Translations under genes and position numbers: made by a program
Notes under the pieces: generated by a model
Told to the model about the DNA's origin: nothing
The model's input: only the letters and a program-made list of their open reading frames with translations
The model's database searches: none
Part shown: positions 18,401-24,074 of the stretch, piece after piece
Position numbering within the stretch: the stretch's first letter is position 1
How the letters are laid out: every line of letters starts with the position of its first letter
Source of the DNA: Peptostreptococcaceae bacterium oral taxon 113 str. W5053
Lineage (GTDB): Bacteria; Bacillota; Clostridia; Tissierellales; Peptoniphilaceae
NCBI GenBank assembly: GCA_000467935.1
Contig: KI259862.1
Coordinates: 1-64,000, forward strand
Length of the DNA: 64,000 nt
Reading direction: 5' to 3'

Positions 18401-18927
18401 GTGGAGTATTCAAAAATCTTGAAGTGGCAAATAGATTTGGCGGCACCGACTACTACAAATATACCGTAAAAGAAGTTGGAGAAAACGGTAACACCATTTT
18501 ATTTAACGGAAAACTATATAAAGTAGTCTATAAAGGAAGTATGAAAGATGGCTTCACCATTACCAATGAAAAAGAAGTTCCACCAACACCTCCTCCACCA
18601 ACACCAAACGATTCGTCACCGAATAATCCGCTTACGCCAACACCAAACGATTCGTCACCGGATAATCCGCCTACGCCAACACCAAACGATTCGTCATCGG
18701 ATAATCCGCTTACGCCAACACCAAACAATTCGGCATCAAATAATCTGTTTACACCAACACCAAGCAATCCAACACCGAATGAGCCACAGGTATCAAATAC
18801 AGGCACCAGTCATACACTGCCAAAAACAGGAGATGGAAGCAACATATCTTTATATGCTTGGTTGATCTTAATATTGGGAGTACTGCTGGTATTCATCGGA
18901 TACAGACGCAGAAAATATGGAAAGTAG
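12439..18927 (+). CDS. Large LPXTG-anchored surface protein with Cna-B, SdrD-B-like and InlB-type repeats
   Basis: A 2162-residue secreted wall protein. A signal peptide (about 1-32) is followed by a roughly 1450-residue beta-rich region of unknown family. Next come an SdrD-B-like domain near 1510-1570 ('DVWWDKNENGKLEDGEKKAS'), a Big2-like segment near 1632-1707, an InlB-type repeat near 1725-1815 ('GYLFKGWNTQADGKG'), two Cna-B domains near 1822-1928 and 1940-2045, a proline-rich stalk, LPKTG at 2127-2131, a membrane helix and an 'RRRK' tail. Cna-B domains usually form rigid stalks, often with internal isopeptide bonds. The role is probably adhesion or surface display. Its last 11 bases overlap the sortase gene, so that enzyme is the likely anchor. 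Translation starts at the ATG after AGAGGAAG. Confidence 0.9.
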   Translation: MNKRTVLQKLTAFFLVFIMLLGVIIPNGIVFADGEPVEATITGFEITDEDGNIPTEGYSTESIFKLQYEWNARNNESKLYEGNYFDLNLPEQFDFSRESSEGSFNIETSNGEVVAKAVVTAKKSGGGKVRITFTDYVNGKNDVNWNVSLNAKWNVEAYSVEKETEYEINSASFTKKIIIKSEKHVEEKITYRESGSELFSGKGISMGNGKLLVYDDNHKINDVSNGDGTSINTYNLATMTDTLFTINYKPFFRVKDDGSNEFGDQKIVVDIPSYGFKLANPGAEGMQFEKITMLDAKGNVIPLDPVSQKNYDKVVKIIYDINDQFLGSLGGSASLVFNIAFNRRSLTAEECKKWIDEGKLETKLNVAACEGENNTPINSTGSPSEYKWRMSPMNYDDAKTTVVGDRHLNASSMAKITNSGFVKFYDSDPASGPFTGNRDYYYYKQGTIHDGNTPLMSLKHIKLYVPKTANAEGNFVLQKLQIRNGLYDLDLAYYVKVSEIKNDGDGKGNYYILTPRKPMYNNGSDHKWTEVFLNGFSPVWQVPDGIEDIGSDALYEATTPEFVFETPNGTDGKKEVVISENNQGVKIKTMKGHTVDGYEIHTFAGPGYQLYKNAGGFYTSNAVSPDANYTEVGYTRLSNEYYILKDANGEWNEYFPKNKTGATVETYEFPEEIQPSAWKGTAQTWNTDFYKVAKVIYTTADGNEHTVDVNSPVHLANKVHNFPEVKFDTSGGRVTKVEVHWEYLNNDMFNASTHFAGKYNANTRRLSYAQSKFDYYVTSTATGHLQVKYFAKSTDPTADGNDNFDYEANKAVKNPVNNLSGKAKDDFFWTTVTQKKCTPLQAESTEDRLKENVLYPNQAENGTFYDTWMLFFNYGVKKEFSPVAKNPRIDLTVGTLNLKGLETKADKTGLMTGKFTGTKALSGWKIIYKTADNMSGTESAEKVYNIGNIDDGTKIDLGIDRSIEHLSSIVLSYDGVYNIEPFADKKTGKAVLFSNIEYELRNTDFKGNPLTIEKEKGAWYGPNYFIQNLEGKYYNDNCSDPNHIHNAGKGQAFGGRGWNNVKLPQRYGLLTRTYIVTNKTADNIISNTGDDTINSISQTGTSMQKVRFNTKAYAYAMNSDMPESGKMPYGIPESAYVEITDKQFAADVDKCKFLGYDNASGNVKIRQIKDADGRVWVKMSITDAGIQALNRQIREITKNKQYSYYYYYNDTVLKFMEDPVVIALKSFRYTSVTSPGENEHYPYGMVYYDMSKLESKLDGSKKEYYSHAKIEGDLFKLPENAAKALDATKEKKLFGVDLSKVQVIVSKNTAVGSNIFPGKYENIVYGTAGSKFPTQKFYADERDNLRGDFFVQASDSDRLKEYKAIIEIPKKNKSVSYTHQNATVQTSKTEFNMYLTGEAIVTGDSRPGKQEFSYSMDGGNTFVSAENITDWSQVTHVKFDLGELPKGSQVNIKLPLKTDAKTTTDELEAYIGGSFETTDYTGYKVSGYINPAKYVYENFSIISSDVWWDKNENGKLEDGEKKASGVKLELYSPDHDVTINNKLIPANTLIHSTTTNDNGEYALKSYMSDEGQWIKVVMPNDEIKLTLKAKDSDMPEHKNSDFDRTSYRTPALPELAREKSFDFIGCGLIRPPKLKTETVKLHVGEESGGAAAKALATSDHPTEKPVLKYLAMSDSVADVDDSGRVKGKTTGKIQAEVTTTNTLAGGDQAIPEDTVKGKYDIIVYGKVIYNKNHTEVTGEEPKDNTEYYPSVKTDGSDADTDKVTVFDAGTMKRSGYLFKGWNTQADGKGIMYAKGDAFKTGSLDKDIELYAIWSLIWTPMEIPTRDVKVTKEWKGSDGNSIEAPVDKIEVELYKDGTATGKKKELTKDNNWTGEFKDLEVADSLGSTNYHQYTIKEVGETTGSIKFDSTWFKVSYTGTMKDGFIITNQKEKPWTPMEPPIREIKVTKLWKNHSGSMLTPPTDKITVELYKDGNPTGKTFELNVSNNWSGVFKNLEVANRFGGTDYYKYTVKEVGENGNTILFNGKLYKVVYKGSMKDGFTITNEKEVPPTPPPPTPNDSSPNNPLTPTPNDSSPDNPPTPTPNDSSSDNPLTPTPNNSASNNLFTPTPSNPTPNEPQVSNTGTSHTLPKTGDGSNISLYAWLILILGVLLVFIGYRRRKYGK
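18598..18753 (+). repeat. 39-bp tandem repeats encoding the proline-rich stalk
   Basis: Four 39-base units begin at 18598, 18637, 18676 and 18715, with a decayed fifth at 18754. Each encodes a 13-residue unit close to PTPNDSSPDNPLT. The repeats sit between the last Cna-B domain and the LPKTG signal, and probably span the cell wall. The number of copies may vary by slippage. Confidence 0.9.
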
Positions 18928-19642
18928 AAAAAAGAGAAATAAAACAAAGAAAAAAGGTCGAATGCTTATCTATATAGGATTTTTCTTGATGCTTTTTTCT
19001 ACCGGTTTTCTCATCTATCAAAAGGAAAGATTGGAAAACAAAAAAGAAGAAGCCATTCATCTTGAAAAAGAGTTTGTTCAAGAATCTACTCCTAAACAAA
19101 ATCAAACACAAGATAAAAAGGCAAAGGAAGAAAAAAAAGAAGATACTGCAACATCAACTAATGCTCCCGTAAGAAATGAAGCTGATAAAATCACTTTATC
19201 AGCATCAGCCATAGGAGTCATTCGGATAGATAAGATAGGCATTGTCTTACCTATATTGGATAATGTAAGTGACCAATCACTAATAGAAGGGGTAGGGATT
19301 GTAGAAGATACGGACCTGCCCTCCTCGAAAGAAAACACGATCACTGTCCTTGCAGGACACAGAGGAGGAAGAAACGAAGAGCAAACATTTCTAAACATAG
19401 ACAAATTAGAACAAGGTGATGAAATAAAGATTACGACAAAAGAAGAAATCCTCTACTACAAAGTAGTGGGACAAGAAGTCATTGAACCAACGGACTGGGG
19501 TAAATTCGCCAGAGAAGAAGGAAAGACAAAGCTATTTTTAATGTCGTGTCATCCCTATCCTCAAAATTATCAAAGGTTGTTAGTTAAAGCGGAACGAATC
19601 AAAGACACAAAAGGAACAGATGCAAATGAAATAAAGAATTAG
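18917..19642 (+). CDS. Sortase paired with the LPXTG protein
   Basis: A 241-residue membrane-anchored transpeptidase that cleaves LPXTG between Thr and Gly and links the protein to peptidoglycan or to another subunit. One N-terminal membrane helix (about 16-34) and a charged linker precede the sortase core. His148 ('LAGHRGG'), Cys211 ('FLMSCHPY') and Arg220 ('NYQRLLV') form the catalytic triad. There is no C-terminal membrane helix or evident DPW-type lid, so it is not a typical pilin-polymerising class C enzyme; the class is left open. The ATG at 18917 overlaps the surface protein gene by 11 bases; an alternative in-frame ATG lies at 18962. Confidence 0.88.
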   Translation: MESRKKRNKTKKKGRMLIYIGFFLMLFSTGFLIYQKERLENKKEEAIHLEKEFVQESTPKQNQTQDKKAKEEKKEDTATSTNAPVRNEADKITLSASAIGVIRIDKIGIVLPILDNVSDQSLIEGVGIVEDTDLPSSKENTITVLAGHRGGRNEEQTFLNIDKLEQGDEIKITTKEEILYYKVVGQEVIEPTDWGKFAREEGKTKLFLMSCHPYPQNYQRLLVKAERIKDTKGTDANEIKN

Positions 19643-19748
19643 AGGAAATGGAGATTAAAAAGCAGAAATGACAACAAGGTTTTTTAGGTAATCAAAATCC
19701 AAAACGAAAAACAACCATACAACAGGAACTATTTTCATTGTTGTAATC

Positions 19749-19799
19749 GGAGGACTATTTATTCCAAAGTGTAGAAGTCCTCCTTTTTTATGCTCTTGA
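19749..19799 (+). terminator. Terminator after the sortase gene
   Basis: GGAGGACT at 19749-19756 pairs with AGTCCTCC at 19786-19793, followed by six T residues. It lies about 107 bases after the sortase stop. Confidence 0.8.
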
Positions 19800-20160
19800 A
19801 TTGTCAAATCAAGTGGAATATCGTTGAAGAATAGACATCATAAGGGGTAGAAAAAGCTGATGGTGTCAAAGATGTTAAAAAAATAAGTATGAATGGTGTG
19901 GTAGGATTGCATGATGCAAGAACTGAACCGATCAGAAAGCAAAGATGACTTTAAAAGATATGTATTAGGAACATTGAATGTTCAAGTTCATAATTTGTGA
20001 GCTTGAAGAATAAGATGCAGCGACCGGAAGGAAAACACTTCAGTTGCTTTTTTATTAGACTCCTCCTCTATAAAATTAGTATCTTCAAATGACGTGTTTG
20101 TTAACGAATAGGAGGATCCTTTTAGTTGACATTGGATTTTGACGAATCTGTTCATAAAAA
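19800..20160. other. Gene-poor spacer with a possible remnant and a hairpin
   Basis: A frame near 19845-19946 encodes 'KISMNGVVGLHDARTEPI' in the middle of stop-limited sequence and may be a relic. A terminator-like hairpin at 20019-20053 (AGCGAC/GTTGCT and GAAG/CTTC arms, then T residues) follows. Nothing here supports an intact gene. Confidence 0.35.
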
Positions 20161-20163
20161 TAG

Positions 20164-20190
20164 TTGAAAAGTGAAATTCGGTGCTATAAT
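20164..20190 (+). promoter_or_regulatory. Probable promoter of queH
   Basis: A perfect TATAAT at 20185-20190 lies just upstream of the GGAGG at 20200-20204. The best -35 candidate, TTGAAA at 20164-20169, is only 15 bases away. The placement excludes the longer frame beginning at 20171. Confidence 0.5.
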
Positions 20191-20209
20191 ATTTCCCATG
20201 GAGGATTTT

Positions 20210-20857
20210 ATGGAAAGAATCAATTATCAAAGAGAAATGGAGAATATTTTAAGAATTCTACCGGATAATCAAACGAAATTATTGTTGCATTGTTGCTGCG
20301 GCCCCTGTTCCACTCAAGTGTTGAGTGTTTTAAAAAAATATTTTGATATTACACTTTACTTTTATAATCCCAATATATATCCCAGGGAGGAGTATGAAAA
20401 ACGATTGAAAGAATTAATAAAAGTTCAAAGTATTTTCTCCTTCGAAAAAGAGGTTAAGCGGATGGACAGTGTTTATGATGACCGTTTATATTTTGAGGCG
20501 GTGAAGGGTTTGGAGAGTAAAGGGGAAGGCAGTGAACGTTGTTTGCAATGTTATGCTTTCCGAATGGAAGAAGTAGCGAAAAGGGCAAAAGAGAAGGGAT
20601 TCGATTATTTTACAACGACCTTGAGTATAAGCCCTTATAAAAATGCACAAGAGTTAAATCGTATCGGTGAACATTTGGAGAAGAAATACGGCGTAAACTA
20701 TCTTTATTCTGATTTTAAGAAAAAAGAAGGCTATAAAGAGTCCATTCGTTTATCTTCGGAATATCAATTGTATAGACAGGAATACTGCGGATGTGTATTT
20801 TCTCTACAAGAAGCTGGAAGAATTAAGGAAAGGAAACAAAATGGAAAAGAAATATAA
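20210..20857 (+). CDS. queH: Epoxyqueuosine reductase QueH
   Basis: A 215-residue iron-sulfur enzyme (DUF208) that reduces epoxyqueuosine to queuosine in tRNA, the non-cobalamin alternative to QueG. The diagnostic 'LLLHCCCGPCSTQVL' lies near residues 24-38. Further cysteines are in 'SERCLQCYAFRM' (about 111 and 114) and 'YCGCVFS' near the C-terminus. The 'FTTTLSISPYKN' segment is also typical. GGAGG at 20200-20204 fixes the ATG at 20210. The following membrane protein gene, now broken, starts inside its last 17 bases. Confidence 0.93.
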   Translation: MERINYQREMENILRILPDNQTKLLLHCCCGPCSTQVLSVLKKYFDITLYFYNPNIYPREEYEKRLKELIKVQSIFSFEKEVKRMDSVYDDRLYFEAVKGLESKGEGSERCLQCYAFRMEEVAKRAKEKGFDYFTTTLSISPYKNAQELNRIGEHLEKKYGVNYLYSDFKKKEGYKESIRLSSEYQLYRQEYCGCVFSLQEAGRIKERKQNGKEI

Positions 20858-21292
20858 AAAGCCTGTCACCTTGGAAACTTTTATACTTTTGGCGATTTTC
20901 AGATTATTTTTCGGCTATAGAGGTCATGTGATGAGGATGGGAAATTGGTTTAACGCATTGATGAAAACGGCATATGACTTATTTTAAAATACGATTTTCT
21001 TTATTATGGAAATTGCTCTCTTAGCGGGAGCTATTGCAGCTGTTTTAGACGAGTTTGGAATGATCAATTTGATTAATCGAATAATTACGTTGATTATACG
21101 AGCTTTGTATAATTTGCCGGGAGTGCTGCATTGGGAGGTATTAGCATATTTTTAAGCGATTATCCGGCGATTATCGGATTGGTTCATGACAAGGGTTTTG
21201 CCAAGCATTTTAAAAATTATGAATTACCTGCTAGGAGTACTCTCGGAACGGTTTTCGGAGTGGGTTTCATTGTATGAACTTTGATGGTCAGC
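20841..21292 (+). pseudogene. Broken membrane protein gene (CD0519/CD1768-like family)
   Basis: The opening 'KKYKKPVTLETFILLAIFRLFFGYRG' matches the start of a clostridial multi-helix membrane protein family. The frame is broken by an in-frame TAA at 20985-20987, after which it continues 'NTIFFIMEIALLAGAIAAVLDEFGMINLINR'. Near 21120 the frame shifts and continues with 'FLSDYPAIIGLVHDKGF'. A TGA follows at 21275-21277, and the C-terminal half is unrecognisable. At least three lesions show it is dead. The family name is from memory of similar proteins, so its confidence is lower than that of the pseudogene call. Confidence 0.7.
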
Positions 21293-21699
21293 TAAGACAA
21301 TGGTACTGAATTTTTCAAAGTTCGAAAATTATACACAACAAAGCATTTTTTCTCATACCGTCAGAAGATTTTTTGTAGGTATATTGCAAGCACATTGTAT
21401 CTATTTACTTCTGTAAGAAACCCGACAATACAAAAACAAACAGTTAAAAAATATTGACGATGGGATGTATAATTTTATTGCATAAAATGAATGAACAGTA
21501 TTTTAAATAAAACGGATTGGAATTATCATTGATATCCCTTTATATTGAGTGTACTGTAATTAAAGGTATTCTTAAACGTCGTTAAAAAGATTTTTACTTG
21601 ATACGGTTGTTATGCATGAGACAATATGGGTCATAAAAATTCAATCTTTAAAAGCTGCCTTGAAATTTGCTGTTTTTATGTTCTAATGGGGGAGCTAAA

Positions 21700-21795
21700 A
21701 TGCGGATTAAGAAAATTTCGCACAAGCACAGCGCCGTTAAAATGAAAAACACATGGAAAAATTTCCGGAAGAAGACTTGCTTTATGGTAATTTAA
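21700..21795 (+). CDS. Possible 31-residue basic peptide ORF
   Basis: The ATG at 21700 is preceded by GGGGGAG and opens a 31-codon frame rich in Lys and Arg, with 'KNTWKNFRKKTC' near its end. Its last codons lie inside a perfect 12-bp terminator stem. It could be a real small protein, the tail of a small RNA gene, or chance. No family is recognised. Confidence 0.25.
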   Translation: MRIKKISHKHSAVKMKNTWKNFRKKTCFMVI

Positions 21796-21817
21796 CGATA
21801 CATAAAGCAAGTTTTTT
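21775..21817 (+). terminator. Strong rho-independent terminator
   Basis: ACTTGCTTTATG at 21775-21786 pairs perfectly with CATAAAGCAAGT at 21801-21812, followed by T residues to 21817. No intact long gene precedes it, which suggests that a short transcript ends here or that it once served the broken membrane gene. Confidence 0.85.
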
Positions 21818-21844
21818 ATTTTAAAAAAATTGTATGAGGAGAAT

Positions 21845-21860
21845 ATATGTCTTGACAACT
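21845..21860 (+). repeat. Dispersed short repeat, copy outside the island
   Basis: ATATGTCTTGACAACT here recurs at 39920-39935 near the right edge of the accessory island, and in inverted, slightly diverged form at 30791-30807 at the left edge. It may be the scar of an earlier insertion of the same kind of element upstream of rpsF. Confidence 0.5.
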
Positions 21861-21893
21861 GAGATTTATTTGCCTCTTTTTCAAATAAAAAAC

Positions 21894-21922
21894 TTGTATT
21901 TTTAGATGGTGTTTGATATAAT
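21894..21922 (+). promoter_or_regulatory. Promoter of the rpsF operon
   Basis: TTGTAT at 21894-21899 and TATAAT at 21917-21922, spaced by 17 bases, would start transcription near 21929, immediately before the leader hairpin. Confidence 0.7.
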
Positions 21923-21934
21923 TTTTGAGAAATC

Positions 21935-21965
21935 CTTGCTCTAAGAAATGCTTAGAGCCGGTAAG
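21935..21965 (+). promoter_or_regulatory. Probable S6:S18-binding leader RNA
   Basis: A hairpin with inner stem CTCTAAG (21939-21945) / CTTAGAG (21951-21957) is followed on the 3' side by the unpaired CCG (21958-21960). An outer stem CTTG/TAAG closes the structure at 21965. A 3' CCG bulge next to such a stem is the hallmark of the rpsF leader bound by the S6:S18 dimer, giving feedback control. The AAGGAGG of rpsF follows at once. The fold was drawn by eye. Confidence 0.65.
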
Positions 21966-21986
21966 TCCACAAGGAGGTGAAAGAAA

Positions 21987-22271
21987 ATGAGAAAATATGA
22001 AGGTGTTTTCGTATTCCGTACTGATTTGACGGAAGAAGAAAGAAAAGAAAGTTTTGCACGTTTGACCGGAGTCATCGAAAATGGCGGTAAAATCGAAAAA
22101 ACTGATGAATGGGGTCAAAGAAAACTTGCTTATGAGATCAACTACTACAAAGAAGGTTACTATTATATTGTGAACTTTGAAGCGGAAGCTGAAACGGAAG
22201 CGGAAGTAAAGAGAATTGCAAAAATTTCCGATACATTGCTTCGTTATATGATTGTTCGAGTTGACGAATAG
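21987..22271 (+). CDS. rpsF: 30S ribosomal protein S6
   Basis: A 94-residue protein of the small-subunit platform that binds S18 and 16S rRNA. 'MRKYEGVFVFRTDLTEEERKE' and 'DEWGQRKLAYEINYYKEGYY' are typical S6 sequence. The length is standard and there is no C-terminal glutamate tail. AAGGAGG lies in the proper position. It heads the rpsF-ssb-rpsR transcript and is probably under feedback control through the leader just upstream. Confidence 0.97.
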   Translation: MRKYEGVFVFRTDLTEEERKESFARLTGVIENGGKIEKTDEWGQRKLAYEINYYKEGYYYIVNFEAEAETEAEVKRIAKISDTLLRYMIVRVDE

Positions 22272-22289
22272 AAGTTAGGGAGGGTATTT

Positions 22290-22769
22290 ATGAATCAAGT
22301 TATACTGATCGGAAGACTGACAAGAGATCCTGAGTTAAGATATACTCCATCGGGTACGGCAATCTGCTCCTTTACTTTGGCTGTAGATAAAGATTTAACT
22401 CGAGAAAAACGACAGGAAATGGAAGCCGGCGGTCAATCGACAGCTGATTTCATTCGAATTGTTGTCTGGGGAAGACAGGGAGAGAATTGTGCAAACTATT
22501 TATCCAAAGGTTCTCAATGTGCTGTTCACGGTCGTATTCAAACCGGAAGCTATGAGGCCGGGGATGGAAGTAAGCGATATACAACGGATATTGTAGCTAA
22601 TCGAGTTGAATTCTTGGGAAGTCCTCAAGGAAATAGACAGGGCGGTTACAATCAAGGCGGCAATTTTGCAGGTGCAAAACGCCCCCAATATTCTCAAGAC
22701 AATTCCAATATTGACCCTCCGATAGCTGACGATTTTACAGAAATGGATGAAGATGATTTTCCGTTTTAA
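22290..22769 (+). CDS. ssb: Single-stranded DNA-binding protein
   Basis: A 159-residue OB-fold protein that coats single-stranded DNA during replication and repair. The N-terminal 'MNQVILIGRLTRDPELRYTP' and 'VWGRQGENCANYLSKGS' are diagnostic. A glycine/glutamine-rich linker leads to the acidic tip 'MDEDDFPF', which recruits partner proteins. It lies between rpsF and rpsR, as in most Bacillota. Confidence 0.97.
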   Translation: MNQVILIGRLTRDPELRYTPSGTAICSFTLAVDKDLTREKRQEMEAGGQSTADFIRIVVWGRQGENCANYLSKGSQCAVHGRIQTGSYEAGDGSKRYTTDIVANRVEFLGSPQGNRQGGYNQGGNFAGAKRPQYSQDNSNIDPPIADDFTEMDEDDFPF

Positions 22770-22792
22770 AAGAAACAAAGGAGGATACGAGG

Positions 22793-23017
22793 ATGCAAAG
22801 AAAATTCCGCCCGAGAAAAAAGGTTTGTGCTTTTTGTTCGGACAAAAATAAAAAAATCGATTATAAAGATATCAATCTTTTGAAGAAGTATGTCTCTGAA
22901 CGCGGTAAGATTTTGCCGAGAAGGGCGACAGGCGCTTGTGCAAAACATCAAAGAGAGATTACTCAAGCCATCAAAAGAGCACGTCAAGTTGCATTATTAC
23001 CTTATTCCGCAGAATAG
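22793..23017 (+). CDS. rpsR: 30S ribosomal protein S18
   Basis: A 74-residue small-subunit protein that pairs with S6. 'DYKDINLLKKYVSERGKILPRR' and 'TGACAKHQREITQAIKRAR' are diagnostic. It lies 23 bases after ssb and is followed within 15 bases by a terminator. A longer frame running from 22890 through this gene in another phase is not the start of the next gene. Confidence 0.97.
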   Translation: MQRKFRPRKKVCAFCSDKNKKIDYKDINLLKKYVSERGKILPRRATGACAKHQREITQAIKRARQVALLPYSAE

Positions 23018-23030
23018 GGATATCTTAACG

Positions 23031-23055
23031 GAGAGGATAGATTCCTCTCTTTTTT
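23031..23055 (+). terminator. Terminator after rpsR
   Basis: GAGAGGA at 23031-23037 pairs with TCCTCTC at 23043-23049, followed by six T residues. Confidence 0.8.
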
Positions 23056-23114
23056 ATTTTCTTTTTCCTTTTATTTTAGGTATAATATTCATAGCTATAG
23101 AAAGGAGTAAGGTT

Positions 23115-24074
23115 TTGAATAATTCAATGAATCAAAATAAATGGCGAGATGTTTTTATCGCTTCCGTTGTTTCTTTGGGAATTCTTATTTTAGGAGCGAA
23201 TACTTTTCCGATTTTTATGTGTTTATATTTATCTCCTCAAATTGTAGTAGGTTATCGACATGGCATGCTTAACGGCGGGTTGTCCCTTTTACTTACATTA
23301 GGGGCGCTGGCGGCATATTTAGGTTTTGAAAATATCATATTAATTGCTATTTTCGGCATAGTGGGATTTTGTTGCTTATTGGAGGGGGTGCGAAAGCAAA
23401 AGAAGCCTCACGAGACGATTTTGATGACGACCGTGTTATTTGCGTTCATTTTAGCCGGATATTTTTATATCTTGCAAGCATCCACTTCAACGGATATTTT
23501 TGCAACTTCTGCGGCAGATTTGGAAAAGCTGATTGAAATATATACGACTCAATTAAAACAACGATTGACTTCGGAACAGGTTGCGGAATTAAAGAAGATG
23601 TTTGAATTTGGGATCAATTACGTAAAAGTGGCATTGCCGGGGATCTTGGGGGCAATTTCCTTTTTTGCGGCATTCTTAAACTATATGGTCAGCACTTATG
23701 TGCTTCGAAAGATGGGAATCGGAAGATTGGAAACCTCTCGTTTTAAAGAGTTCAGTTTGCCGAAAAATTTTGGCATAGGAATCCTTTTAACCGTTTTGTT
23801 GACGTATATGATCGGCTTGTTCGGTTTTAGTTATCGGGATGAAGTATTGCTTAATTTACTTGTTATTTACTCATTTTTGTTGGGAATACAAGGTTTGGCG
23901 ATGCAGGATTATTTTTTAGCAAAACGAAGAGGAATGTTCACTCGTATAGTATTTCCCATATTCATGTTAATTTTTTTCAGAGCCTTTATTTTATACAGTA
24001 TTTTGGGATTGACAGATATACTGTTCGATTTTCGCTTGAGAAGTAAAAATAGAGGTACAGGAGGCTCATTATGA
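23115..24074 (+). CDS. DUF2232 (YybS-like) membrane protein
   Basis: A 319-residue protein with about eight hydrophobic segments. Its place between rpsR and gdpP and the pattern of its N-terminal helices match YybS/DUF2232, whose function is unknown; some relatives are linked to S-type energy-coupling components. The start is set at TTG 23115 because AAAGGAG at 23101-23107 has the right spacing; ATG at 23127 is too far away. TATAAT at 23081-23086 may give the gene its own promoter. The stop overlaps the gdpP start by four bases. Confidence 0.8.
   Translation: MNNSMNQNKWRDVFIASVVSLGILILGANTFPIFMCLYLSPQIVVGYRHGMLNGGLSLLLTLGALAAYLGFENIILIAIFGIVGFCCLLEGVRKQKKPHETILMTTVLFAFILAGYFYILQASTSTDIFATSAADLEKLIEIYTTQLKQRLTSEQVAELKKMFEFGINYVKVALPGILGAISFFAAFLNYMVSTYVLRKMGIGRLETSRFKEFSLPKNFGIGILLTVLLTYMIGLFGFSYRDEVLLNLLVIYSFLLGIQGLAMQDYFLAKRRGMFTRIVFPIFMLIFFRAFILYSILGLTDILFDFRLRSKNRGTGGSL

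Noticed and set aside
18598..18790. Regular short repeats considered as a CRISPR array
   Set aside because: The units are contiguous, in frame and coding, with no unique spacers.
18528..18806. Minus-strand ORF with regular repeats opposite the end of the LPXTG gene
   Set aside because: Its repeats are the mirror of the 39-bp units coding for the proline-rich stalk; no ribosome site or family.
22890..23114. N-terminal extension of the DUF2232 gene across rpsR
   Set aside because: It overlaps rpsR and the terminator at 23031; AAAGGAG at 23101 supports the TTG start at 23115.
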